A stretch of 64,000 nucleotides of DNA from JANNWF01 sp038205755 (lineage in GTDB: Bacteria > Pseudomonadota > Gammaproteobacteria > Xanthomonadales > Xanthomonadaceae). The notes beneath the pieces are model-generated. The model was not told the DNA's origin. It did not search any database and saw nothing but the letters and a program-made list of their open reading frames with translations. This document shows, one piece after another, positions 16,883 to 26,778 of this stretch (its first letter is position 1; every line of letters begins with the position of its first letter). The stretch lies in the NCBI GenBank assembly GCA_038205755.1, contig JBBRBN010000004.1, positions 1 to 64,000 of the forward strand, given 5' to 3'. The position numbers and the translations under genes were made by a program.

Positions 16883-17788
16883 ATGCCTGTGCCCACTTTT
16901 CAGTCGATGATCCAGACGCTCAGCGCCTACTGGGCGGAGCAGGGCTGCGTGCTGATCCAGCCGCTTGACCTTGAGGTCGGTGCCGGCACGTTTCATCCCG
17001 CCACATTTCTGCGCGCGCTGGGACCCGAGCCATGGAATGCCGCCTACGTGCAGCCCAGCCGCCGGCCCACCGACGGTCGCTACGGCGACAACCCGAACCG
17101 TCTGCAGCACTACTACCAGTTCCAAGTGGTGATGAAGCCCAGTCCGGACGACATTGTCGAGCGGTACTTTGGCTCACTCAAGGCCCTCGGCATCGACCCG
17201 CTGGTGCACGATCTGCGTCTGGTCGAGGACAACTGGGAGTCGCCCACGCTGGGTGCCTGGGGGCTTGGTTGGGAAGTTTGGCTGAACGGCATGGAGGTGA
17301 CCCAGTTCACCTATTTCCAGCAGGCCGGTGGCCTGGAGTGCCGGCCGGTGCTGGGCGAGATCACCTACGGCCTCGAGCGCCTGTGCATGTATCTGCAGAA
17401 TGTCGAAAGCGTGTTCGACATCGTCTGGGCAAGTGGACCACAAGGTAACGTCACCTATCGCGACGTGTTCCACCAGAACGAGGTCGAGCAGAGCGCGTAC
17501 AACTTCGAGCACGCCAACGTCGAGGAGCTGTTCCATCGCTTCGCCGCCTGCGAGGCCGAAGCGCTGAAGCTGATCGAACTTGACCTCCCGCTTCCGGCCT
17601 ACGACCAGGTATGCAAGGCTTCGCACAGCTTCAACCTGCTGGATGCGCGCCGGGCGATCAGCGTCACCGAGCGCCAGCGCTACATCCTGCGTGTCCGCAC
17701 GCTGGCGCGGGGGGTGGCGAAGAGTTACTTCGACAAACGCCAGAAGCTGGGATTTCCCGGCCTCCGCGGGCAGGCCGTCAAGGCCTGA
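16883..17788 (+). CDS. glyQ: Glycyl-tRNA synthetase alpha subunit
   Basis: The 301-residue protein is the catalytic alpha subunit of the bacterial (alpha2beta2) glycyl-tRNA synthetase; E. coli GlyQ has 303 residues. It contains TFHPATFLRALGPEPWNAAY, the class II motif-2 region, and NVESVFDIVWA. ATG 16883 fits the family; an in-frame GTG at 16871 would add four residues. glyS follows after 86 nt. Confidence 0.96.
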   Translation: MPVPTFQSMIQTLSAYWAEQGCVLIQPLDLEVGAGTFHPATFLRALGPEPWNAAYVQPSRRPTDGRYGDNPNRLQHYYQFQVVMKPSPDDIVERYFGSLKALGIDPLVHDLRLVEDNWESPTLGAWGLGWEVWLNGMEVTQFTYFQQAGGLECRPVLGEITYGLERLCMYLQNVESVFDIVWASGPQGNVTYRDVFHQNEVEQSAYNFEHANVEELFHRFAACEAEALKLIELDLPLPAYDQVCKASHSFNLLDARRAISVTERQRYILRVRTLARGVAKSYFDKRQKLGFPGLRGQAVKA

Positions 17789-17874
17789 GGTATCGTTCCA
17801 ACCGGGGCCTATACGCGGCTCGGAGCGAACGACAGATCGAATCTTAGCGACCAGAGCGTGTAGGAGAGGGAGCA

Positions 17875-19971
17875 ATGACCGAGTTCAAGCCGCTGTTGGT
17901 CGAGTTGGGTACCGAGGAACTTCCGGCCAAAGCACTGCCCGAGCTCGGCAAGGCGTTCTTTGACGGCATTCGCGCCGGACTGGAAAGCCGCCGCATTCCG
18001 CTCGACAAGAGCTGGGATATGGACATGGCGCGGCCGCTCTACACGCCGCGCCGGCTCGCCGTGCTGCTGCCGGGCGTGGCGACGCAGCAACCTGCCCAGA
18101 ACGTCGAGATAAGCGGTCCACCGGTGTCCGCTGCGCTGGATGCCAAGGGCAAGCCGACCGCGGCGCTGACCGGCTTTGCGGCCAAGAACGGCGTGGCGGT
18201 CGGCAAGCTCGAGCGCGTCTGGAACGGCGGCGTCGAGCGCTTCATCCTGCGGCGCGTCGACCCTGGCGTATCGACCTTGAGCGTTTTGCCCGAGATCGTC
18301 GCCGAGGTCATCCGCACGCTGCCGGTCCCGAAGCCCATGCGCTGGGGCGAGCACGATTTTGCCTTCGCCCGCCCGGTGCATTGGCTGGTCATCCTGCTTG
18401 GTACGCATGTGGCCGACGGCCTGGTGATGGGCTTGAAGGCCGACCGGATGAGCGTCGGTCACCGCTTTCACGCGCCCAAACCGATCTGGCTCAACAACGC
18501 GGCGGACTATGTCGACGTCATGCGCGAGGCGTTTGTGCTGGTCGATCCCGCCGAACGCCTCAGTCGACTGCGTGCCGACATCCAGGCGGCGGCCAAGCAG
18601 GTGGGCGGTGAGGCGCGGATGCCTGACGCGCTGGTCGCGGAGGTCAATTGCCTGGTCGAGTGGCCGCGGCCGATCCGCTGCAGCTTCGAACCGGAGTTCC
18701 TGCGCGTGCCGCAGGAGGCGCTGATGCTGACGATGGAAACCAACCAGAAGTTCTTTCCGGTGCTCGACAGCAAGGGCCGACTGAGCGAGCACTTCATTGC
18801 CGTTGCGAATATCGATTCCAGCGACGTCGCCGAAGTCCGCAAGGGTTTTGAGCGGGTGATCCGGCCGCGCTTTGCCGATGCCGGCTTTTTCTTTGACGAA
18901 GACCTCAAGACGCCGCTCTCGGCGCTGCTGCCGAAGCTGGAGACTGTCTCATACCAGCAGAAGTTGGGCAGCTATGCCGACAAGTGCGCGCGTGTCTCCG
19001 AGCTGAGTGAAAAAATTGCCGGACAGCTCGGCTTTGACGAGAACATGGCGAAGCGGGCGGCGCTGCTGTGCAAAGCCGACCTGATGACCCGCATGGTCGG
19101 CGAGTTTCCGGAGCTGCAGGGCGTCATGGGGCGTCATTACGCGCTGGCGTCGGGCGAGCCGGAAACGCTGGCGATCGCGATCGACGAGGCCTACCGGCCG
19201 CGCTTTGCCGGCGACCGGATTGCCGAGACCGCGCAGGGCCGAACGCTGGCTGTCGCCGACCGGATCGACACACTGGTTGGCGGCTTCGCTGCGGGCCTCA
19301 AGCCGACCGGCAACAAGGATCCGTTCGCGCTGCGGCGGGCGGCACTCGGCATCGGCCGAACGCTGGTTGAAGGCGGCTTGGACATCGATCTGCGAGCGCT
19401 GATTGCGCTGGCATCAGAGCTGCTTCCGGAAGGGCTCACGCCGCCGCCGACAGAAGAGATCTACGACTTCGTCATCGAGCGCCTGCGCGGCTACTACGCC
19501 GATCTGAAAATTCCGCCCGACATGTTTGCGGCGGTGCTGGAAGTCCGCCCCGGTTCGCTGGTCGACTTCAACCGCAGACTCGTGGCATTGGCCGAGTTTG
19601 TCCGGCTGCCGGACTCCGGCGCGCTGGCTGCGGCCAACAAGCGGTTGCGCAACATTCTGCGCAAGGCGACCGATCCGATCGGCGACCGGATCGATCCCGA
19701 TCTGCTCACCGATCCCGCCGAGCGCGCGCTGTTCGTCGCGCTGCAAGACGCCGCGCGCGACAATTTCCTGCCCCTGAAAGAGCGCGACTACGTCACTGTT
19801 CTGAAGCGTCTGGCGCGCCTGCGTAAGCCGATCGATGGGTTCTTCGAGAGCGTGATGGTGCTGGTGGACGACGCTGAAATCCGGCAGAACCGACTGGCCC
19901 TGCTTGGGCGCCTGTCGTCGCAGTTCCTTGCGGTAGGCGACGTGTCGCAGCTCAGCATCGTTCAGGTCTGA
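17875..19971 (+). CDS. glyS: Glycyl-tRNA synthetase beta subunit
   Basis: The 698-residue protein matches GlyS over its full length (E. coli 689), beginning LLVELGTEELPAKALPELG and ending in the tRNA-binding DALR-like region. It contains the METNQKFFPVLD motif and the HD-like VMGRHYALASGE segment. The beta subunit binds tRNA-Gly and is needed for charging. A GGAGAGGGAGC ribosome-binding region precedes ATG 17875. Confidence 0.96.
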   Translation: MTEFKPLLVELGTEELPAKALPELGKAFFDGIRAGLESRRIPLDKSWDMDMARPLYTPRRLAVLLPGVATQQPAQNVEISGPPVSAALDAKGKPTAALTGFAAKNGVAVGKLERVWNGGVERFILRRVDPGVSTLSVLPEIVAEVIRTLPVPKPMRWGEHDFAFARPVHWLVILLGTHVADGLVMGLKADRMSVGHRFHAPKPIWLNNAADYVDVMREAFVLVDPAERLSRLRADIQAAAKQVGGEARMPDALVAEVNCLVEWPRPIRCSFEPEFLRVPQEALMLTMETNQKFFPVLDSKGRLSEHFIAVANIDSSDVAEVRKGFERVIRPRFADAGFFFDEDLKTPLSALLPKLETVSYQQKLGSYADKCARVSELSEKIAGQLGFDENMAKRAALLCKADLMTRMVGEFPELQGVMGRHYALASGEPETLAIAIDEAYRPRFAGDRIAETAQGRTLAVADRIDTLVGGFAAGLKPTGNKDPFALRRAALGIGRTLVEGGLDIDLRALIALASELLPEGLTPPPTEEIYDFVIERLRGYYADLKIPPDMFAAVLEVRPGSLVDFNRRLVALAEFVRLPDSGALAAANKRLRNILRKATDPIGDRIDPDLLTDPAERALFVALQDAARDNFLPLKERDYVTVLKRLARLRKPIDGFFESVMVLVDDAEIRQNRLALLGRLSSQFLAVGDVSQLSIVQV

Positions 19972-20020
19972 TTCCGGCGCCTTGACCCGCTGACACCCCG
20001 GCGGCGGGTAAGCTCCCCAC

Positions 20021-21928
20021 ATGGCAGCGATCACTCTGCGCCGGGGCTGGACGGCGACACTCCGCAGAGCCCGGCTGAGGTTCACTGTGCTTGCGCTTGC
20101 GCTTGCGCTTGCGCTGCTGGCGATGGCGCCGGCAGCCCGCGCTCTGACCGTGGCCCAGATACGTGTCGAGGGTGTGGAGAGCGCCCTGCTCGACAACATA
20201 GAGGCGCGGCTGGATCTCGCGAGGATGCCCGAGGACCGTTCGCTGACCGAGGCGATGCTGGCCTATCAGCTGCGCCAGGTGCCGCTGCAGGTGTCGCGCG
20301 CGCTGGAGCCGTTCGGCTACTACGACGCGACGGTGGAAATCATCAGCAGCCGCCAGGCGGATCGCGTCAGCCTGCGGCTGGTGGTCGCCACCGGTGAGCC
20401 CGTTCGGATAACGGCGCGCGACGTGCAGCTGATCGGCGCCGGCGCTGATGACACGACGCTGCAGCCGCTGCTCAAGCGCTTCCGGCCGCGGGTTGGCCAG
20501 GTGCTGCGGCATGCGCGCTACGAGGCCAGCAAGTCAGACATCGAGCGCGGTCTGCTGGAGCGCGGCTACTTTCAAAGCCGCGGCGAGCGCGCCGAGGTCC
20601 GGGTCGAGCGCGCGAGCAAGAGCGCCCAGATCGACCTCGCCTGGAGAACCGGGCCGCGATTCAACTTTGGTCCGACCACCATCTCCGGCAGTCATCTGCG
20701 GCCGGGACTGCTGGAGCCGCTGATCCGCTATCGCGAAGGCGAGCCCTACAGTCAGCCGGAGCTGCTGCGGCTGCAGCGCGCGCTGGTGGAGCTCGACTAC
20801 TTCGGGCTGATCGATATCCAGCCTGACCTGCGTGCGCTGCGCGGAGAGGCCGGTGCTGGCGGGGTGCTTCGAGGCAGCGACGACGTGGAAGATTCGGAGG
20901 ATGCGCAGGACGCCGTTGCTGGCGCAGAGGCAGCGCTGGAGCCGACGCCGGAAGTGCCCATCCTGGTCAGCGTCACACCGGCCAAGCGCAGCCGCTACAG
21001 CGCCGGCGTGAGCTTTGGCACCGACAACGGCGCAGCGCTGCGCCTGGGACTGGACCGTCGCTGGGTCAACGAGCGGGGGCACAAGCTCAAGGCCGATGCC
21101 GAGCTGGGTCAGCGCCGTTCGCAGATTGGCGTGCAGTATCGGATTCCCGAGTTCGAGTGGCTGCCGGGTTGGTGGACGACGGGAATCAGCGTGCGTGAAG
21201 AGGAAATCGGCGGCAGCAACTCCCAGATCGGCGTTGCCAGCGTCGCCCGCAGCGCGCGCTGGCGTGGCAATCAGCTTAGCGCTGAGCTGAATGCCCAGAG
21301 CGAGCGCTTCGAGCAGGTCGAACTGCTGCGGCGGGTGGATCGCGACACCTTTTTGGTGTTTCCCGCGTTGCGCATAGACCGGGTGGACGCCGATGATCTG
21401 CTTTATCCGAGCCGTGGCTACTCGCTTTCGGCGTATGTGCGCGCCGGCAGCACGGCGCTGGGTTCCGACATCGACTTTGCGCAGGTCGGGGTGAGCGGAC
21501 GTTGGATCCGCGGCCTCGGCGACCGCTATCGCGTGCTGGTGCGCGGTGAGGTGGCCAGCACCCGCGTCGATGATTTTCTGCGGCTGCCGCCGTCGTTGCG
21601 AAACTATGCCGGCGGTGACCGCAGCGTGCGCGGCTACGGCTATCAGGAGCTGGCTCCGCTTGACCCGTTCGGAGAGCCCGCCGGCGCCCGCCATCTCGCT
21701 GTGGCCAGCGCCGAGATCGAACGCCGGATCGGCGAGCAATGGGCGGTCGCAGCCTTTGTCGATGCCGGGAACGCGTTTGACAGCGGCGCCTTCGAGCCGG
21801 CGGTGGGTGTCGGTCTGGGCCTGCGCTGGCGCTCGCCGGTGGGTCCGGTTCGGATTGACCTCGGCCACGGTCTCGACGACCCGAACCGGGCGGTCCGCAT
21901 CCATATCGGCATCGGACCCGAGCTGTGA
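20021..21928 (+). CDS. tamA: TamA outer-membrane translocation/assembly protein
   Basis: A 635-residue Omp85-family protein with a signal peptide (to about residue 42), three POTRA domains (about 43-290) and a C-terminal 16-strand barrel that ends in VRIHIGIGPEL. The barrel carries the lid-loop motif VRGYGYQEL near residue 530. TamA and the inner-membrane-anchored TamB support transport of lipids or insertion of some outer-membrane proteins. It is about 60 residues longer than E. coli TamA; the extra length is an acidic stretch (about 283-308) between the last POTRA and the barrel. tamB overlaps its stop. Confidence 0.93.
   Translation: MAAITLRRGWTATLRRARLRFTVLALALALALLAMAPAARALTVAQIRVEGVESALLDNIEARLDLARMPEDRSLTEAMLAYQLRQVPLQVSRALEPFGYYDATVEIISSRQADRVSLRLVVATGEPVRITARDVQLIGAGADDTTLQPLLKRFRPRVGQVLRHARYEASKSDIERGLLERGYFQSRGERAEVRVERASKSAQIDLAWRTGPRFNFGPTTISGSHLRPGLLEPLIRYREGEPYSQPELLRLQRALVELDYFGLIDIQPDLRALRGEAGAGGVLRGSDDVEDSEDAQDAVAGAEAALEPTPEVPILVSVTPAKRSRYSAGVSFGTDNGAALRLGLDRRWVNERGHKLKADAELGQRRSQIGVQYRIPEFEWLPGWWTTGISVREEEIGGSNSQIGVASVARSARWRGNQLSAELNAQSERFEQVELLRRVDRDTFLVFPALRIDRVDADDLLYPSRGYSLSAYVRAGSTALGSDIDFAQVGVSGRWIRGLGDRYRVLVRGEVASTRVDDFLRLPPSLRNYAGGDRSVRGYGYQELAPLDPFGEPAGARHLAVASAEIERRIGEQWAVAAFVDAGNAFDSGAFEPAVGVGLGLRWRSPVGPVRIDLGHGLDDPNRAVRIHIGIGPEL
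20089..20115 (+). repeat. GCTTGC hexamer tandem repeat in the tamA signal sequence
   Basis: Four consecutive GCTTGC units plus a partial unit encode the LALALALAL hydrophobic core of the TamA signal peptide. The unit is a multiple of three, so copy-number change would lengthen or shorten the core without a frameshift. Confidence 0.7.
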
Positions 21929-24900
21929 GCCGCCGACGCCGCTGGTTGCTGGCTGCAGCTGTGCTGCTGATTTTGCTCCCGCTGGCCGGCCTGGTCTGGC
22001 TGCTCACCAGCGGCTCGGGTCGCGACTGGACGCTGGCACGGGTACTTGATCGGCTGCCGCCTGGTGCCCTGCAGATCGGCGCATCCGAGGGCCAGCTTCG
22101 AGGGCCGCTGACGCTGCGCGACGTGCGCTATCGCGGCGCAGGCTATGTGCTGAGCATCGACCGCCTGACGCTGGATCATGCGCTGCCGGCGCTGCTCGGC
22201 GGCCGGCTGGACATCCACGCGCTGCAGATCGATCACCTGCGGGTTGAGCTGGATCCGCTGCCACCGTCCAGCGAGCCCAACCGCGTCACGCTTCCCGAGC
22301 AGATCCCGTGGCCATCGTTCGACCTGCCGGTTGCCGTCTCGCTGGCCGAGCTGAGCATCGGCCGGGTGGAGATCGTGCAGGACGGCGAGGCGCTGATTCC
22401 GCCCTCGGCGGTTCGCGCGCACGATCTGGAACTGGACGCCGAGGGGCTGCGCATCGCAGCGCTCGATATCGTGAATCAGCGCGGCCGCCTCGATCTGGCA
22501 GGGGAGCTGGGCCTGGCCGGCGAGATTGCGGCCGACCTGGGCGCGCGCTGGACGTTTGCCGGAGAGTCGGAAAGTGCGGCCACGCTGCGACTCGACGGCG
22601 CGTCCGATAGTTTGACGGCGCTGCTGGAGCTGGCAGGCGCCGGCACCGTGCAGCTGCGGCTGGAGCGCAGCATGCGCTGGCGTCTTGCGGCCGACCTGCC
22701 GCGCTTCGATCCGCAGCGCTGGCTGCCGGATTCCGAATCCCGTTCCGAAGGCAATGCCGATAGCAATGCCGATAGCAATGCCGATAGCAATGCCGATAGC
22801 AATGCCGATAGCAATGCCGAATCCGCACCTGAGTCCGAGTCCGCTGCCTTGACCATCGTGATTGCGGCGCACGGCAACGCAACCGAAGCCGAGCTGAGCG
22901 GCCAGCTGACAGCAGACGGGCGAACCGTGCTTGTCGAGCAGGGCCGGGCCGAGCTGGTCGATGCCGGCAGTGCACTGCAGCTGCACCGCCTGCAGCTAAC
23001 GCCCGATAGCGGCGGACGCCTTGCCGTCAGCGGCAAAATCGACTTTGCCGAAACGCTGGAGCTGGATCTGGTCGCACAGCTGGAGCAGCTGGGCGTGCCG
23101 GCCGGCGAAGGCAGCGAGCAGGCGCTGCTGAATGGTCGCCTGCTCGCGCGCGGGCCGCCCACCGCGTTGCGGATCGAGCTGCTGGATGGCCGTATCAGCA
23201 GAGGGGCTCTCGGCGCTGACGCCGAACTGGCGGGGGAGCTGGAAGACGGTGGGTTCCGGCTTGACGCTCTGGCGCTGCGAAGCGCCCACGGCTCACTCAC
23301 GGCGAGCGGCAGTCTCGGCTGGCGGCCGGCACTGCGGGGGGATCTGATCGCGGAGCTCGACGGCTTCGACCCCTCGCTGCTGCTCGCCGAGCTGCCCGGA
23401 CGGATCAGCGGCACGCTCAGGGTTTCGGGCACGCAGGACCCGCAGTCGCCGCAGCTGCATGTCGAGCTGGATGCGCTGCAGGGCGAACTGCGGCAGCGCC
23501 CGCTGAGCGGCAGCGGCGTGCTGGACTGGCGCGACGGAGCCGCGATCGCCGACCTCGATGTGCGGCTGGGTTCCTCGCACCTGCGGGTGAGCGGCAACCC
23601 CGGGGACACGCTCGATCTGGCGGTCCGCCTCACTCCGCTGGCGCTGGCCGACGTGCTGCCCGGCGCGTCAGGTCTGGTCCGCGCCGACCTGCGGGTGAGC
23701 GGCCAGCGGGACGCGCCGCGCATCAGCGGTTCGCTGGTGGGTGAGGGTCTGCAGGCCGAGGGCTGGTCGATCACGCAGCTTGCGGTGGATGTGGATGGAC
23801 AGCCCAGCGGCGCCAGCAACGGCAGGCTGGTGCTGGATGCGTCAGGCATCCAGAACGGCGCCACTCTGATCGACAGCGCCAGCCTGCGCTTGAGTGGAAA
23901 TCGCGGGCAACATGCATTGACTGTGTCGATTGCCAGCGAACGCGGCGACCTCGAGCTGGCTGCAGACGGTTCCTTCGCAGGGGAAGCCTGGTCGGGCCGC
24001 CTGGAGCAACTGAGCGTGCAGCCTGGCGAACGGGAGCGCTGGCAGCTGGACGCGCCAGCGGCGCTGGCGTGGCGCGCGGGCACCATCAGCATCGAACGCA
24101 CCTGCCTGCAGGCGCCCCCGGCACGCCAACTGTGCCTTGAGGCAGACGGCAGCGGCACGCAGCAGACTCTGGCCGCACAGTTGCGCGGCGTTGAGCTGCA
24201 GGCGTTGGCGCTGGCCGCGGGCATCGAGGGACTGCAGGTTGATGGGCTGATTGAAGGCAAACTGGATCTCGAGCGGCGCGGCGCAAAGCCTTGGACGGGC
24301 ACGGTCGCGCTGCGCCTGCCCACCGGAAGCTTGGCGCAGACCGAAGTTGATCCGCGAACCCTGCTGCGCTGGGATGCGGTGGAGCTCACCGCCGCGCTCG
24401 AACCCTCCGGCCTGACCGCCCGCGTCGCTGGTCGCTTGGACGAGTCCGGCAGCATTTCTGGCAGCTTCAGCGGCGCGTCGCCACTGGCCGAGCCCGATGC
24501 AGCCATGCAGGGTTCCCTGCAGCTCAGTCTGCCGACGGTTCGCGCGCTGGAGCTGGCGATGCCGGATCTGGCCAACGTGAGTGGCGCGCTGCGCGCGGCG
24601 CTTGAGTTCAGCGGCAGCTGGAACGCACCGCAGATCGCCGGCAGCGTGACGCTGGAGTCGCTTGGCGCCGAGCTCCCTGCGCTGGGCATCCGGTTGCGCG
24701 ATTCTGGAATCGTGCTGCGTGGCAACGACGGCCGATTCGATATCGAGGGGATACTCGATACCGGCGCCGGCAAGCTGCAGCTGGCCGGCTCACTCGAAGA
24801 CGCCTTCGGCACAACGCCGAGCGCCGATCTGCAGCTGCGTGGCGAGGGCGTTCGAGTGGCCGACACCCCCCAGATTCGCGCACTGGTGTCGCCAGATCTG

Positions 24901-25749
24901 CGGCTGCGTTATGGCAATGGACGGCTGCGCCTGACCGGCAAGGTCGTCGTTCCCGACGCTGCGATTGCGCTGGATGAGCTCGATGGCGCAGTGGCGACGT
25001 CGTCTGACGTGGTGGTGGTGGACCCGCGCGAGGGCCACCAGCGCGGCAGCGTGTTGCCGCTGCAGGCGCGCGTCGACGTCGAACTGGGCAGCAAGGTCAC
25101 GCTGGTCGGACTCGGATTCGATGGCGGCATCAGCGGCAATTTGTCGATCAACGAACGCAGCGGTCGGACGACCACCGGCCGCGGTACCCTGACCGTGCGC
25201 GGTCGCTATCGCGCCTATGGCCAGGATCTCGAGATCCTGCGCGGCCGTTTGCTGTTCGCCAATTCGCCGCTGGATGACCCCGGCGTGGACGTGCGCGCCA
25301 AACGCAAGGTCGACGACATCACGGTCGGTATCGAAGTCAGCGGCAGTGCCTTGCGCCCGCAGCTGGCGGTCTGGTCGGACCCGGCGCTCGACCAGGCCGA
25401 AGCGCTGTCCTACCTGGTGCTGGGACGCCCGCTGCGATCGGCATCGTCGGCTGATAGCGCCAAGCTCGGGCAAGCCGCCGCCGCGATCGGCGGCAATCTG
25501 CTGGCGGGACGGTTGGGCGCCAGACTGGGCTTCGATACCTTTGGCGTTGCCGACTCACAGGCGCTGGGCGGCGCCGCGTTCACTGTCGGCAAGTTTCTGT
25601 CGCCGGCGCTTTACCTGAGCTACGGTGTGTCGCTGTTTGGCAGTGGCCAAGTGGTCACCCTGCGCTATCTGCTCAGCGAACAGTTCGACATCGAAATCGA
25701 GTCGGGAAGCGAAAGTCGCGCCGGATTCAACTATCGGATCGAGCGCTGA
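21925..25749 (+). CDS. tamB: TamB translocation/assembly protein
   Basis: A 1274-residue AsmA/TamB-family protein with an N-terminal membrane anchor (about residues 7-28), a long beta-taco built of repeated strands, and the C-terminal DUF490 domain ending in YLLSEQFDIEIESGSESRAGFNYRIER, with the conserved SYLVLGRPL motif near 1160. It spans the periplasm and works with TamA. The GTG start at 21925 overlaps the tamA stop as GTGA. A hydrophilic Asn-Ala-Asp-Ser repeat (about 276-299) interrupts the beta-structure. Length is close to E. coli TamB (1259). Confidence 0.92.
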   Translation: MSRRRRWLLAAAVLLILLPLAGLVWLLTSGSGRDWTLARVLDRLPPGALQIGASEGQLRGPLTLRDVRYRGAGYVLSIDRLTLDHALPALLGGRLDIHALQIDHLRVELDPLPPSSEPNRVTLPEQIPWPSFDLPVAVSLAELSIGRVEIVQDGEALIPPSAVRAHDLELDAEGLRIAALDIVNQRGRLDLAGELGLAGEIAADLGARWTFAGESESAATLRLDGASDSLTALLELAGAGTVQLRLERSMRWRLAADLPRFDPQRWLPDSESRSEGNADSNADSNADSNADSNADSNAESAPESESAALTIVIAAHGNATEAELSGQLTADGRTVLVEQGRAELVDAGSALQLHRLQLTPDSGGRLAVSGKIDFAETLELDLVAQLEQLGVPAGEGSEQALLNGRLLARGPPTALRIELLDGRISRGALGADAELAGELEDGGFRLDALALRSAHGSLTASGSLGWRPALRGDLIAELDGFDPSLLLAELPGRISGTLRVSGTQDPQSPQLHVELDALQGELRQRPLSGSGVLDWRDGAAIADLDVRLGSSHLRVSGNPGDTLDLAVRLTPLALADVLPGASGLVRADLRVSGQRDAPRISGSLVGEGLQAEGWSITQLAVDVDGQPSGASNGRLVLDASGIQNGATLIDSASLRLSGNRGQHALTVSIASERGDLELAADGSFAGEAWSGRLEQLSVQPGERERWQLDAPAALAWRAGTISIERTCLQAPPARQLCLEADGSGTQQTLAAQLRGVELQALALAAGIEGLQVDGLIEGKLDLERRGAKPWTGTVALRLPTGSLAQTEVDPRTLLRWDAVELTAALEPSGLTARVAGRLDESGSISGSFSGASPLAEPDAAMQGSLQLSLPTVRALELAMPDLANVSGALRAALEFSGSWNAPQIAGSVTLESLGAELPALGIRLRDSGIVLRGNDGRFDIEGILDTGAGKLQLAGSLEDAFGTTPSADLQLRGEGVRVADTPQIRALVSPDLRLRYGNGRLRLTGKVVVPDAAIALDELDGAVATSSDVVVVDPREGHQRGSVLPLQARVDVELGSKVTLVGLGFDGGISGNLSINERSGRTTTGRGTLTVRGRYRAYGQDLEILRGRLLFANSPLDDPGVDVRAKRKVDDITVGIEVSGSALRPQLAVWSDPALDQAEALSYLVLGRPLRSASSADSAKLGQAAAAIGGNLLAGRLGARLGFDTFGVADSQALGGAAFTVGKFLSPALYLSYGVSLFGSGQVVTLRYLLSEQFDIEIESGSESRAGFNYRIER
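22751..22820 (+). repeat. 12-bp in-frame tandem repeat within tamB
   Basis: Five perfect copies of GCAATGCCGATA, then a partial sixth, encode repeated Asn-Ala-Asp-Ser. The identical third codon positions indicate a recent, slippage-prone array rather than an old protein repeat. Copy-number changes would stay in frame. Confidence 0.9.
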
Positions 25750-25911
25750 CCCGCACTCAGCGGCCGGTTCGCCTCGCTGCAATCGGATATCGGCGCACCC
25801 AACGCGCCGGCTTTTCCGCTGCTGCTACACTTTCCGGCTCGCTCGACCCAAACGGTCCGGCGCCGCGTCGCCAAGATCATTCGACTTCCATCCACTTTCC
25901 GAGGAGCCGCT

Positions 25912-26778
25912 ATGCGCGCCCTGATGTTTGCAGTCTCACTTGCGCTGTTGACCCTTGCAGGCTGCGGCCAGCAGTCTGCGCCGACCCCGGCAGCCAGCAC
26001 AGCGGGGCCTGCCGCCGGTGGTCCGCCGCCGGTTCCGGCCGGTACACCGGCGGTGCGCGGCAGCGTGCTGATCGAAGGTCTGACCGACCTGCCGGCCAAG
26101 CTGCAGCTGCGTCTGCGCCTGCTCGACGTCAGCGACCCGAGCATCGCGCCGCCGGTCATTGCGGAGCGGCTGGAGCCGGCGCCGGCAAAAGTACCCTACA
26201 GCTATGCCCTGCCGTTTGAGCAGGCCCGGATCGCCCCTGACCGCCGCTACGCCATCGAGAGCAGCCTGCTGGCGAGCGGTGCCATTCTTTACGGCACGCC
26301 GGCGCCGGTCTCGGTGCTGACCCAGGGAGCGGGTCGCCAGGTCAACCTCACGCTGGTGCGCGGCAGCCTCAGCGCGGCCGATGCGGCGCCTGCCGATCTG
26401 CTCAAGCAGGCCTTCGACGCGCTCGAGGCATCGATCGGCGGCATGGAGCGACTGACCGGTGAGCGCATCGACGCCAATGTCACCATTGGTTGGGATGGCT
26501 TTGCCGACGGCGATGACGTTCGCTTTGCGCGTGAGAATGTCGACTACGGCGATGCCGGCTCGGCGTCGCTGCGCTATGGCTACCGGAGCGGCCAGCCGTG
26601 GGTGATTGCGCGCGAACAGAAGGGTGTCCTGAGCCTGGTTGGCTGGGGCGATAGCGGCGAAGTTCTGCTGAACCGTCACGCTGAGGGTGAGCAGATGGAT
26701 GAGGCCCAGATCGCCGAGCTTCGCAGCAAGTCCGAGCGCCTCTACATGATCGTCAAGGCGAGCGCCGACCGCGAGTAG
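25912..26778 (+). CDS. YbaY/YscW-type lipoprotein
   Basis: A 288-residue protein with a lipoprotein signal: the lipobox LAGC near residue 19-20, then a Pro/Ala-rich linker. Residues about 45-150 resemble the YbaY/YscW domain (VRGSVLIEGLTDLPAKLQLRLRLLDVSD and YALPFEQARI with RYAIESSLL), found in glycoprotein/polysaccharide metabolism or pilotin-like lipoproteins. The C-terminal half (about 165-288) is a separate region I do not recognise. A GAGGAGCC ribosome-binding site precedes the ATG, and a TACACT box lies at 25826. It is alone between tamB and the cox locus. Confidence 0.8.
   Translation: MRALMFAVSLALLTLAGCGQQSAPTPAASTAGPAAGGPPPVPAGTPAVRGSVLIEGLTDLPAKLQLRLRLLDVSDPSIAPPVIAERLEPAPAKVPYSYALPFEQARIAPDRRYAIESSLLASGAILYGTPAPVSVLTQGAGRQVNLTLVRGSLSAADAAPADLLKQAFDALEASIGGMERLTGERIDANVTIGWDGFADGDDVRFARENVDYGDAGSASLRYGYRSGQPWVIAREQKGVLSLVGWGDSGEVLLNRHAEGEQMDEAQIAELRSKSERLYMIVKASADRE

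Noticed and set aside
15764..17125. Long minus-strand frame across tatB, tatC and glyQ
   Set aside because: It covers three well-supported genes and encodes His/Arg/Gln-rich sequence with no family match.
22751..22820. Short regular repeats that could suggest a CRISPR array
   Set aside because: The 12-bp units are contiguous without spacers and lie in frame inside tamB.
22476..24866. Long open frame opposite tamB (796 codons)
   Set aside because: Ser/Arg/Ala-rich shadow of tamB with no recognisable motif.
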